Part shown: positions 1-6,450 of the stretch, piece after piece
Layout: the number at the start of each line of letters is the position of its first letter
How positions within the stretch are numbered: the stretch's first letter is position 1
NCBI GenBank assembly: GCA_905479965.1
Contig: CAJQOR010000317.1
Location: forward strand, 1-14,110
Origin: an uncultured Rhizobiaceae group bacterium
Lineage (GTDB): Bacteria; Pseudomonadota; Alphaproteobacteria; Rhizobiales; Rhizobiaceae
DNA length: 14,110 nt
Direction: 5' to 3'
Program-made: the position numbers and the translations under genes
Notes under the pieces: model-generated
Seen by the model: only the letters and a program-made list of their open reading frames with translations
What the model was told of the DNA's origin: nothing
Databases searched by the model: none

Positions 1-389
1 AAATTGAAAAAGCAACGCGCACCAAACCCGTTCAACACTGGCTTGATATTTTAAACGAGGTTGGTGTGCCGTGTGGCCCGATAAATTCTATTGATCGGCT
101 TCTAGATCATCCACAATTGCTATCGCGTAATATGATTGTGCAGGTTGAAGGTGAAAATACCAGAGCGTTTCGCACAGCAGGCAATCCTGTAAAAATGTCG
201 ACCTATCAGGATTTTGATCCCAAAACCGCAGCCAAAGCTCCCGCGCTCAATCAGCATCGAGAAACCATACTGGCGGAAGTCATGGCAAACGACGAATCCT
301 ATCAACAATCCGCAGGCGTTTTAACAGACATTAATGAGGACGCAAATCAATCTGACAATCCATGGATTGCCCATAACACCGCCTCTTAA
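1..389 (+). CDS. Class III CoA-transferase (CaiB/BaiF family), 3' end only
   Basis: The reading frame is open from nucleotide 3 to the stop at 387-389, so the window holds only the C-terminal ~128 residues; the start lies upstream. The segment GVPCGPINSIDRLLDHPQL followed by an R-N-M-I-V stretch is the typical C-terminal part of CaiB/BaiF enzymes, which move CoA between a donor thioester and a carboxylic acid in the cytoplasm. A GTG at 66 is in frame but cannot be the true start, because homologous sequence runs upstream of it. The protein continues about 30 polar residues past the usual family end (the Q-H-R-E-T-I-L region). The hydratase gene follows after 27 nt, so the two are probably co-transcribed. 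The substrate cannot be read from this fragment. The catalytic Asp of the family lies in the missing part. Family assignment is confident; specificity is not. Confidence 0.88.
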   Translation, partial: IEKATRTKPVQHWLDILNEVGVPCGPINSIDRLLDHPQLLSRNMIVQVEGENTRAFRTAGNPVKMSTYQDFDPKTAAKAPALNQHRETILAEVMANDESYQQSAGVLTDINEDANQSDNPWIAHNTAS

Positions 390-416
390 AAACTTTGATA
401 CGAAAAGAGACCAAGC

Positions 417-1262
417 ATGACAAAGACTAAAAAAGAAACAACCCCGTCGGCCCAATTAAAATCTGTCGAAACCATCCAGCCAACTCGTAAAACGTTGGAA
501 ACGATCTTTGTTGAACGGCGCGAACGCGTTGGTTTAATCACCTTAAATCGACCCAAGAGTTTGAATGCACTTAACCTTCAAATGGCATCGGAGGTCATGG
601 CAGAGTTGAAAAAATTCGATAATGATGAACGTATTGGTGCAATCGTAATCACCGGCAGCCCACGTGCTTTTGCTGCGGGTGCAGATATTGAAGAAATGGC
701 GGAAAAAACCTTCGTAGAATTACTACAAAATGACATTTTTGCGGACTGGGATCAAATGCGTTTCATTAAAAAGCCAGTCATAGCGGCGGTCAGTGGGTTT
801 GCGCTTGGCGGCGGTTTTGAGTTGGCAATGCTGTGCGACACCATCATCGCAACCGAAGATGCGCAATTTGGTTTGCCAGAAATTAAACTTGGCATTCTTC
901 CGGGAATTGGCGGCTCTCAACGCCTGAGTAAATCAATCGGCAAAGCCTTGGCAATGGATCTGATATTGACCGGACGTACAATCGACGTACATGAGGCAAA
1001 ATCAGCGGGAATTGTTGCTCGCGTCGTGCCTTCTGGAGAATTGCTTCAAACAGCTTTAGAAGCGGCTCACCAAATTGCGGGTTTAAATGCACCTGCCATC
1101 GCAATGGCAAAAGAAGCAGTAAACCGCGCGTTTGAAACAGGCTTATCTGAGGGGGTTCTTCACGAAAGGCGATTGTTCCAGTCGGCCTTCGCGACAGATG
1201 GGCAAAAGGAAGGTATGGCAGCCTTTGTTGCTAAGCGCGCACCGGTATTCCGTAATTGTTGA
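417..1262 (+). CDS. Enoyl-CoA hydratase, crotonase family
   Basis: A 281-residue crotonase-fold protein, expected to add water across the double bond of a 2-enoyl-CoA. Landmarks: LITLNRP at about 40-46, the oxyanion-hole segment AFAAGAD at 84-90, GGGFE at 131-135, and [13 protein letters not shown] at 151-163. The two acid/base glutamates of true hydratases are both present (Glu135 and Glu155), which favours hydratase over isomerase or hydrolase activity. The first ~27 residues (Lys/Thr-rich) extend beyond the usual family start. A TTG at 495, just before ETIFVERR, would give a standard-length protein but lacks a clear ribosome site. The ATG at 417 has a weak GA-rich stretch upstream, so the longer form is kept. 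It lies 27 nt after the CoA-transferase and 38 nt before the hydrolase, consistent with one operon. By context it could be an AcuK-like (acryloyl-CoA) or methacrylyl-CoA hydratase; short-chain use is inference. Confidence 0.93.
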   Translation: MTKTKKETTPSAQLKSVETIQPTRKTLETIFVERRERVGLITLNRPKSLNALNLQMASEVMAELKKFDNDERIGAIVITGSPRAFAAGADIEEMAEKTFVELLQNDIFADWDQMRFIKKPVIAAVSGFALGGGFELAMLCDTIIATEDAQFGLPEIKLGILPGIGGSQRLSKSIGKALAMDLILTGRTIDVHEAKSAGIVARVVPSGELLQTALEAAHQIAGLNAPAIAMAKEAVNRAFETGLSEGVLHERRLFQSAFATDGQKEGMAAFVAKRAPVFRNC

Positions 1263-1300
1263 TTGGGACTGATTTTAACACCTAAATTGGAAAATATCTT

Positions 1301-2329
1301 ATGTCATATGTAACTGCGGAGAAAATTGGCCAAGCTGGCATAATCGGGCTTGATCGCCCTCAGGCCATGAACGCGCTCGATTTGTCGATGGTTAAGGATA
1401 TCGCAGCTGCATTGGATAAGTTTGAAGATGATCGAGATATTGAACGCATCATACTCAGATCAAACCATGGCAGAGCTTTTTGTGCAGGGGGAGATTTACG
1501 CCGTATTTGCCACCTAACTTCTGCAGGATTTTACAACGAAGCGGAACATTTCTTTCAAACTGAATATACACTTAACCTTCGCATTGCATCCTATCCAAAA
1601 CCCTATATTTCGCTCATTGATGGAATGTGCATGGGCGGAGGTCTTGGGCTTTCAATGCATGGGAAATATCGAATAACATCTGAACATGCTGTTTTTGCAA
1701 TGCCGGAAACCAGCATTGGCTTTATCCCAGATGTGGGTGGAAGTTATTTTCTGCCTAAAATGCCTTATCGTGCAGGTTATTGGATGGGTTTAACCGGCGC
1801 ACGCGTTCAGAATTTTGATGCACATGCCTTGGGTCTATCCACTCATATGTCGCATTCATCGACCTTTGCTGAGATCTTCGATGTATTATGCCATTCTAAA
1901 GGCTCAACAGATCAGGTTATTGAAAAGTATTGTGGCGTATTGGGTTACCAAACCAGCGTGTTAAATCTTGTTTCATCCATTCAATGCTTTGAACAACCAA
2001 CTCTTTGCAGCATCAGCGATTGTTTGGCGAACGCAAAATCTCCCGAAGCAAAACACGCACAAGCAGCGCTCAGAAGTGCATCCCCGCGCAGCCTACAAGA
2101 AACCATCACACTTTTAAAACGAGGCACAGGTGCAACGCTCGAAACTTGTTTAGCGCGCGAATTTAAAGCAGTACAACGTGCTATACGCCACCCTGATTTG
2201 GCCGAAGGCGTACGCGCAATTTTGATCGATAAAGATCACGCACCAATTTGGCCGTCAGCCCGACCTATATCTCAGGCACAATACCTGAATAAAAATACCA
2301 ACAGCATTCGATCACAGGCAGCATTATGA
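1301..2329 (+). CDS. 3-hydroxyisobutyryl-CoA hydrolase-type protein
   Basis: A 342-residue crotonase-superfamily member of the HIBCH type, which hydrolyses 3-hydroxyisobutyryl-CoA (and in known members 3-hydroxypropionyl-CoA) to the free hydroxy acid. The diagnostic block [19 protein letters not shown] spans 134-152. Glu136 and Asp144 have the same 8-residue spacing as the catalytic pair of the human enzyme. The oxyanion segment GRAFCAGGD is at 57-65 and MGGGLGLS at 111-118. The first Glu of true hydratases is replaced (GGGLG rather than GGGFE), as expected for this hydrolase branch. The length is close to the family norm of about 350. The ATG at 1301 follows a TTGGAAAA stretch at suitable distance. 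The 3' end overlaps the dehydrogenase gene by 4 bp, suggesting translational coupling and a direct hand-over of the hydroxy acid. Valine catabolism is the textbook role; an acrylate/3-hydroxypropionate role is an alternative. Confidence 0.9.
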   Translation: MSYVTAEKIGQAGIIGLDRPQAMNALDLSMVKDIAAALDKFEDDRDIERIILRSNHGRAFCAGGDLRRICHLTSAGFYNEAEHFFQTEYTLNLRIASYPKPYISLIDGMCMGGGLGLSMHGKYRITSEHAVFAMPETSIGFIPDVGGSYFLPKMPYRAGYWMGLTGARVQNFDAHALGLSTHMSHSSTFAEIFDVLCHSKGSTDQVIEKYCGVLGYQTSVLNLVSSIQCFEQPTLCSISDCLANAKSPEAKHAQAALRSASPRSLQETITLLKRGTGATLETCLAREFKAVQRAIRHPDLAEGVRAILIDKDHAPIWPSARPISQAQYLNKNTNSIRSQAAL

Positions 2330-3930
2330 CCCAACAAAATCAAAATTATGACTTTATCATCGTAGGTGGTGGATCCGCAGGATGTGTGCTCGCCAATCGG
2401 CTATCTGAGGATCCTAAAAACAAAGTTCTTTTGCTCGAAGCTGGCGGAAAAGACAATTATATCTGGATCCATATTCCCGTTGGTTATCTGTACTGTATGG
2501 GTAACCCTCGCACCGACTGGCAATATCAAACAACCGAACAAGAGGGTTTAAATGGGCGTGCAATAAACTACCCACGCGGGCGAGTTTTGGGCGGATGCTC
2601 CTCAATCAACGGGATGATTTATATGCGCGGACAAGCCAATGACTACGATCAGTGGCGCCAAATGGGGAATACTGGTTGGGGTTGGGATGATGTTCTACCG
2701 TATTTCAAAAAATCCGAGGATTACTACAGTGGTGCAGATGACATGCATGGTTCGGGTGGTGAATGGCGAGTTGAAAAACAGCGTTTATCCTGGGAAATCT
2801 TGGATGCCTATCGCGATGCAGCAGAAGAAATTGGTATTTCTAAAGTTGAAGATTTTAATCGCGGGGACAATGGTGGTTCATCTTATTTCCGCGTGAATCA
2901 AAAAAGTGGTTGGCGCTGGAATACCTCCAAGGGTTTTTTACGGCCAGCAAAAAACCGCCCCAATCTTCATGTGATCACACACGCTCAAGTTCAGCGTGTC
3001 ATATTCGAGGGCAAACGCGCATCTGGTGTCGAAGTTAAACGCCACGGCAACATTGAAACTTACCGTACAAATGGTGAGGTTATATTATCAGCAGGTGCTG
3101 TTGGCTCTCCTCAAATTTTGGAATTGTCCGGTATTGGCGATCCAAACCAATTAAAAAAAATGGGAATAGACATTGTGCATGAATCTCATGGAGTTGGTGA
3201 AAATCTGCAGGATCACCTGCAAATTCGTGTCGCCTTCCGCGTGGAAAATGTAAAAACACTCAATCAGCGCGCTGGTTCACTCCTTGGTCGCCTTGGCATT
3301 GGTCTTGAATATATGCTCTCTCGCAATGGACCGATGTCAATGGCACCCAGCCAACTTGGGATATTTGCAAAATCCGGACCAGAGGTGGAAACAGCTGATC
3401 TTGAATTTCACGTCCAGCCGTTATCATTGGAAAAATTCGGCGACCCTTTGCATCCATTCCCAGCATTCACCGCAAGTGTCGTTCCATTGCGTCCACAAAG
3501 CCGAGGAACAATCCATATCAGGTCGTCTGATCCGTCTGACAAACCTTTGATCGATCCCAATTATTTAAGCGCAGAAGCCGATAAAAGGGTAGCAGTGAGT
3601 GCTATTCGATTAGCGCGCGAAATCGCGGGTCAGTCAACCATGGAAAAGTATAATCCATCAGAAATCAAACCTGGCAGCGCCTATCAATCCGACGAAGATT
3701 TAGCCAATGTTGCAGGCGAAATTGGTACAACAATCTTTCATCCTGTGGGCACCTGCAAAATGGGTGTCGATGACACGGCAGTTGTCGATGATAAATTGAA
3801 AGTAAAAGGCATTGAGGGATTACGTGTTGTTGACGCATCTGTCATGCCAACAATCCCATCGGGCAACACAAACTCGCCCACAATCATGATTGCTGAGAAA
3901 GCTGCCGATCTGATTTTACAATCACATTAA
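2326..3930 (+). CDS. GMC-family FAD alcohol dehydrogenase (choline dehydrogenase-like)
   Basis: A 534-residue flavoprotein of the glucose-methanol-choline family. The FAD-binding Rossmann motif (GGGSAG, residues 14-19) with its distal acid LLLEAGG is at the N-terminus. The first GMC signature lies around 84-100 ([19 protein letters not shown]) and the second around 255-270 ([17 protein letters not shown]). The C-terminal [10 protein letters not shown] (471-480) supplies catalytic His472, and the N-T-N-S-P-T block places Asn516 as its probable partner, the His/Asn pair of choline dehydrogenase-like members. No signal peptide or membrane segment is seen, so it is probably cytoplasmic or peripheral, passing electrons to the respiratory chain. 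The start overlaps the hydrolase stop (ATGA). Being coupled to a hydroxyacyl-CoA hydrolase, it is more likely to oxidise a hydroxy acid or similar alcohol than choline. I recall that DddA, the 3-hydroxypropionate dehydrogenase of DMSP degraders, belongs to this family. Substrate is inference. Confidence 0.92.
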   Translation: MTQQNQNYDFIIVGGGSAGCVLANRLSEDPKNKVLLLEAGGKDNYIWIHIPVGYLYCMGNPRTDWQYQTTEQEGLNGRAINYPRGRVLGGCSSINGMIYMRGQANDYDQWRQMGNTGWGWDDVLPYFKKSEDYYSGADDMHGSGGEWRVEKQRLSWEILDAYRDAAEEIGISKVEDFNRGDNGGSSYFRVNQKSGWRWNTSKGFLRPAKNRPNLHVITHAQVQRVIFEGKRASGVEVKRHGNIETYRTNGEVILSAGAVGSPQILELSGIGDPNQLKKMGIDIVHESHGVGENLQDHLQIRVAFRVENVKTLNQRAGSLLGRLGIGLEYMLSRNGPMSMAPSQLGIFAKSGPEVETADLEFHVQPLSLEKFGDPLHPFPAFTASVVPLRPQSRGTIHIRSSDPSDKPLIDPNYLSAEADKRVAVSAIRLAREIAGQSTMEKYNPSEIKPGSAYQSDEDLANVAGEIGTTIFHPVGTCKMGVDDTAVVDDKLKVKGIEGLRVVDASVMPTIPSGNTNSPTIMIAEKAADLILQSH

Positions 3931-3941
3931 TTACATCTGAT

Positions 3942-4115
3942 ATAGCAAATGCGGGTCGTAATTTTGCTGAAGCCTCTCGTCGCCGTCATGTTCTCGCGCG
4001 TGATTTTTTTATGGCATTAGGAGTTGATGAAGCAGTTGTAGAAGCAGATGCCGAGAGCATCGAACATCACGTGAGTGAAGAAACACTTTCTGCCCTTTCT
4101 CGCTTTATCAAATAG
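3942..4115 (+). pseudogene. mntR: mntR remnant: C-terminal part of a manganese-responsive DtxR-family regulator
   Basis: Frame 3 runs open from 3897 (after a TGA at 3894-3896) to TAG at 4113-4115. From about 3942 it encodes a clear MntR C-terminus: an A-G-R-N-F-A-E-A-S-R-R-R-H segment, then LGV, then DAESIEHHVSEETLSALSRF. This matches, from memory, the end of E. coli MntR (SRERH ... LGV ... DAEGMEHHVSEETL). The residues corresponding to several Mn ligands are retained (His of SRRRH; Glu, Glu and His of AESIEHH). The N-terminal winged-helix DNA-binding half is absent, because the dehydrogenase gene occupies that position. The only in-frame ATG (4011) would leave 34 residues. It is therefore read as a truncated relic, not a working regulator. 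The left boundary is approximate; weak similarity may reach back to about 3930. Confidence 0.8.
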
Positions 4116-4223
4116 GCTTTAATACGTCCGGTAAATATCCATGTAACGATACCAATCGCTAAACTTCTAATTATGAATTACATCTTTAGTTCTTTAATTT
4201 AACACATCGGTAAATTTTAAAAA

Positions 4224-5198
4224 TCACGTCCGGGCCGAGACGGCCGGTGCAAGAACACACAGTAATTCATACATGATCGAAATCCCGACCCATGCTGTGC
4301 CACCTGAAGGGTCAAACGGTGGAGAAACTTCCACTAAATCAGCGCCCACGAGATTAAGCCCTGAAAGTTTGCGCACCATTTGTTGTGCTTGAAATGTATT
4401 AAAACCTCCAATTTCTGGCGTGCCCGTACCTGGAGCAAATGCTGGATCAATAGAATCAATATCAAAGCTCACATATGTTCTCTGATTGCCAGCGATCTCT
4501 CTCGCTTCAGCCATAACTTTTTCAACACCAAGTTCAAAAAACTCTTCAATCTCAATGATCCTGACACCTTGCTCACGCGCCCAATCAAAGTCCGTCACAT
4601 CGTATTTGACACCTCGAATACCAATTTGAACTGTTCTTTTAGGATCCAAGTATCCATCTTCAATAGCGCGTCTAAACGGTGTACCGTGGGTAAATTTGCT
4701 GCCACCAAAATAAGTATCATTCATATCGGTATGCGCATCAAAATGTATCATTCCGACCGGTGCATCAGCTGCCAGTGCCTTTAGGATAGGATAGGAAATG
4801 AGATGATCTCCACCGCCTGTAAGCGGTGTAATTTTATGCATGACCATCTTCTGGTAAAAATCGGTGATCAGATCCAAACTTTCCATCACATCAATCGGAT
4901 TAACCGGTGCATCCCCAAGGTCAGCACAATTAACAAGGTTAAATGGATTAACACCGCTCACAGAATGCGTTGTCCTGATCATTGTGGACAGATCACGAAG
5001 TTGACGCGGGCCATGCCTTGCCCCAGGACGATTGGACGTGCCACCATCAAATGGCACCCCAACCATGCCAATATCTACTTTCGATACCTTTTCATCTTCA
5101 ATATTGAGATGAGGTAAGCGCATAAAAGTGGCAAGGTCCGCAAAGCGGGGCGTTTTCATTCCTGATATCGGTTGAAAGTAAATATCTTTAATTTGCAT
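4224..5198 (-). CDS. speB: Agmatinase-type ureohydrolase (arginase/agmatinase family)
   Basis: A 324-residue binuclear-manganese hydrolase that releases urea from a guanidino compound. Metal ligands are visible in their usual blocks: GGDH (His132), HFDAHTD (Asp154, His156, Asp158) and SFDIDSID (Asp246, Asp248). HGTPFRR at 171-177 and the closing acidic V-E-V-S-P-P-F-D block near 289-296 are also family-typical. The ATG at 5198 is preceded by GGTGA, which pairs with the 16S tail at close spacing. Length and the N-terminal P-R-F-x-x-x-x-T-F-M-R-L-P segment resemble the agmatinase/guanidinobutyrase/guanidinopropionase group. Agmatine to putrescine is the default reading, but 4-guanidinobutyrate is equally possible, so the symbol is provisional. 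It stands alone on the minus strand, convergent with the mntR remnant and divergent from the kinase-like gene. No partner polyamine gene is in view. Confidence 0.88.
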   Translation of the reverse strand: MQIKDIYFQPISGMKTPRFADLATFMRLPHLNIEDEKVSKVDIGMVGVPFDGGTSNRPGARHGPRQLRDLSTMIRTTHSVSGVNPFNLVNCADLGDAPVNPIDVMESLDLITDFYQKMVMHKITPLTGGGDHLISYPILKALAADAPVGMIHFDAHTDMNDTYFGGSKFTHGTPFRRAIEDGYLDPKRTVQIGIRGVKYDVTDFDWAREQGVRIIEIEEFFELGVEKVMAEAREIAGNQRTYVSFDIDSIDPAFAPGTGTPEIGGFNTFQAQQMVRKLSGLNLVGADLVEVSPPFDPSGGTAWVGISIMYELLCVLAPAVSART

Positions 5199-5269
5199 AG
5201 TTCACCCAATTTGTAATCTTAATAGCTTGAACAAATTATTCATGTCGACATCGCTTAAAACGTTGTCTC

Positions 5270-5287
5270 TTTGAAACTTAGTTCAAA
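5270..5287. promoter_or_regulatory. Inverted repeat TTTGAA-N6-TTCAAA, possible operator
   Basis: A perfect 6-bp dyad with a 6-nt centre (TTTGAAACTTAGTTCAAA), about 72 bp upstream of the speB start codon. A degenerate second copy (TTGAA-N7-TTCAT, 5227-5243) lies between it and the gene. The position suits a repressor or LysR-type site, but short AT-rich dyads are common in DNA of this composition and no regulator gene is nearby. Low-confidence. Confidence 0.25.
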
Positions 5288-5512
5288 ACACTTCGGCACT
5301 CAAATTTTCGTCAGGTTGTATAAGTGCCTTTAGGTTTTTCTGCGCTTTAAGTAAGCAAAATTCCCGCTAACAACCACCCAGCATTCCGTTTTGAGTTCGT
5401 CTTAATCTAATTTCAAAAAGGCACGAGATCGCAACACAATTTCCAAATCCCCTTTTCAATTCTGAAATATGACAGTAATGTGACATAAATCGATACATTT
5501 AATTTCATGCAG

Positions 5513-5537
5513 GGAACTAACCAATAATTTGAAGGTT
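5513..5537 (+). promoter_or_regulatory. Candidate EcfG-type (general stress) promoter
   Basis: GGAAC at 5513-5517 is followed after 16 nt by GGTT at 5534-5537 (equally GGAAC-N17-GTT). This closely matches the alphaproteobacterial EcfG/RpoE2 consensus GGAAC-N16/17-CGTT; one -10 base differs. It is on the correct strand and immediately upstream of the kinase-like gene. Transcription would begin near 5544-5547, giving a very short leader to the ATG at 5552 or about 18 nt to the ATG at 5564. It was the only such element noticed in the intergenic parts of the window. Confidence 0.5.
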
Positions 5538-5551
5538 GGTCTGAAAGGAAA

Positions 5552-6316
5552 ATGTGGTCTGCTATGATTGCTGAAATAAGTAACAAGCTAAATGCTGAAA
5601 ACATTACTGGTGCTGTAAAATTTAGAGCCAAGAACAATACATATTGGTTGAAATCCGCCGGCGAAGATAAAGACAACTTCATCAGGCGTATTTCTGTATT
5701 TCTAGCAAAGTTTAAAGCCCTATCCTATTTTGATACAAAAGCCACGTGGAGCAGCTTTGAGCGGATGCAGCACGAGAAAAAGGTGCTACATTATTTAAAT
5801 GAAAAGAAATTTACCGCGCCTCAGATCGAACATGAAGGAGACGGCTTTTTTGTAACCTTAGACAACGGCATTCCACTCAATGAAGTGGAACAAAAACGGA
5901 TCAATCAATCCACGGTAGATAATCTTTTTTCACTTATGCTGGAATTACATAGTCATAATATCGCCCATGGTCGCCCCGCTTTGAGGGACATCGTTGTTGA
6001 TGAGAATAATGCGCTGAAGCTGTTAGACTATGAAGAAGCGGTCATCGAACCAACGGATCAGCAAATGGCTCGTGACATCTTCATTTTACTCATGGAGTTG
6101 AGCGATCTAACCAGCGTTACAGAAGATCAGAAAATCAAATCATTGTTAGATTGGAAGGAAAAAACATCGTCCGATGTTTGGGCACAATTGATCAAGATCT
6201 CTAAGTTTTTACAAAGTGTTGTTTTCTTTGCGCATTTGGTTCAGTTTTTCAAAAAGAGAAATAGATTAAGCCGGCAAATAATCTGCACTTTAAAATTAAT
6301 GAAAAAGGTCAGCTAA
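5552..6316 (+). CDS. Small protein-kinase-fold protein, LPS kinase/APH-like
   Basis: A 254-residue protein of uncertain function with traces of a kinase fold. A possible alpha-C helix glutamate is in FERMQHEKKVLHYL (69-82). A catalytic-loop-like segment IAHGRPALRDIVVD is at 137-150 (His139, Asp146), followed by the metal-binding-like LLDYEEA at 157-163 (Asp159) and ARDIFILLMEL at 173-183. This arrangement (HGxxxxxDI ... DYE/DFE ... RD) resembles small lipopolysaccharide kinase/InaA-like and aminoglycoside-phosphotransferase-like proteins. The glycine-rich loop is not recognisable. No signal peptide; the C-terminal ~45 residues are hydrophobic and basic, perhaps membrane-associated. AAAGGA at 5544-5549 is only 2 nt from ATG 5552, and 14 nt from ATG 5564 (residue 5), so neither spacing is ideal and a 250-residue form is possible. 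The EcfG-like promoter suggests stress induction. The acceptor is unknown and could even be lost (pseudokinase). Confidence 0.7.
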   Translation: MWSAMIAEISNKLNAENITGAVKFRAKNNTYWLKSAGEDKDNFIRRISVFLAKFKALSYFDTKATWSSFERMQHEKKVLHYLNEKKFTAPQIEHEGDGFFVTLDNGIPLNEVEQKRINQSTVDNLFSLMLELHSHNIAHGRPALRDIVVDENNALKLLDYEEAVIEPTDQQMARDIFILLMELSDLTSVTEDQKIKSLLDWKEKTSSDVWAQLIKISKFLQSVVFFAHLVQFFKKRNRLSRQIICTLKLMKKVS

Positions 6317-6369
6317 CGCCTAATACGCAAACTTTTTCATCTGTCAATTTAAATGGCAACCTAGAATAA

Positions 6370-6393
6370 TGCCTTGCCCACAAGGGCAAGGCA
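6370..6393. terminator. Perfect 10-bp hairpin between convergent genes
   Basis: TGCCTTGCCC (6370-6379) and GGGCAAGGCA (6384-6393) pair perfectly around the loop ACAA. It sits in the 134-bp gap between the convergent kinase-like gene and acnB, 54 nt after the first stop and 57 nt after the second. The stable GC-rich stem fits a shared bidirectional terminator. Neither strand shows a clean run of Ts after the stem, so it may act by stalling or protecting 3' ends rather than as a classical intrinsic terminator. A weaker arm pair (AAGATCA 6411-6417 with TGATCTT 6446-6452) lies at the very end of acnB. Confidence 0.6.
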
Positions 6394-6450
6394 CTAAACA
6401 ATTAACAATCAAGATCATAGTAACTCATCTTACGTGAGATATCTTTGATC

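Larger units (their letters stand above)
5199..5551. other. Divergent intergenic region between speB and the kinase-like gene
   Basis: These 353 bp separate two divergently transcribed genes, so both promoters must lie here. No convincing gene was found; a minus-strand open frame at 5413-5682 runs into the kinase-like gene and was rejected. On the speB side there is an inverted repeat, TTTGAA-N6-TTCAAA (5270-5287), and a looser TTGAA-N7-TTCAT (5227-5243). On the kinase side lies TTTCA-N4-TGAAA (5454-5467) and the GGAAC-type promoter candidate listed separately. No strong sigma-70 promoter pair stands out by eye. Confidence 0.6.

Noticed and set aside
66..389. GTG at 66 as the start of a 107-residue gene
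   Set aside because: The same frame is open to the window edge and the upstream residues continue the CaiB/BaiF family pattern, so this is an internal codon of a truncated gene.
4011..4115. A 34-residue standalone gene starting at ATG 4011
   Set aside because: The sequence upstream of this ATG also matches MntR, so it is part of a truncated larger gene; no ribosome site precedes the ATG.
4233..4245. GGCCG-AGA-CGGCC hairpin at the 3' end of speB as an intrinsic terminator
   Set aside because: The stem is only 5 bp, lies in coding sequence, and the T-run on the minus strand begins too far from it.
4380..5117. Two plus-strand frames (134 and 104 residues) opposite speB
   Set aside because: They are antisense shadows of a gene with intact catalytic motifs, with compositions rich in Cys/His/Ile typical of non-coding frames.
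5413..5682. Minus-strand 89-residue frame with hydrophobic stretches, antisense to the start of the kinase-like gene
   Set aside because: It overlaps the better-supported plus-strand gene by about 130 bp; its hydrophobicity is explained by antisense reading of polar codons, and no family was recognised.
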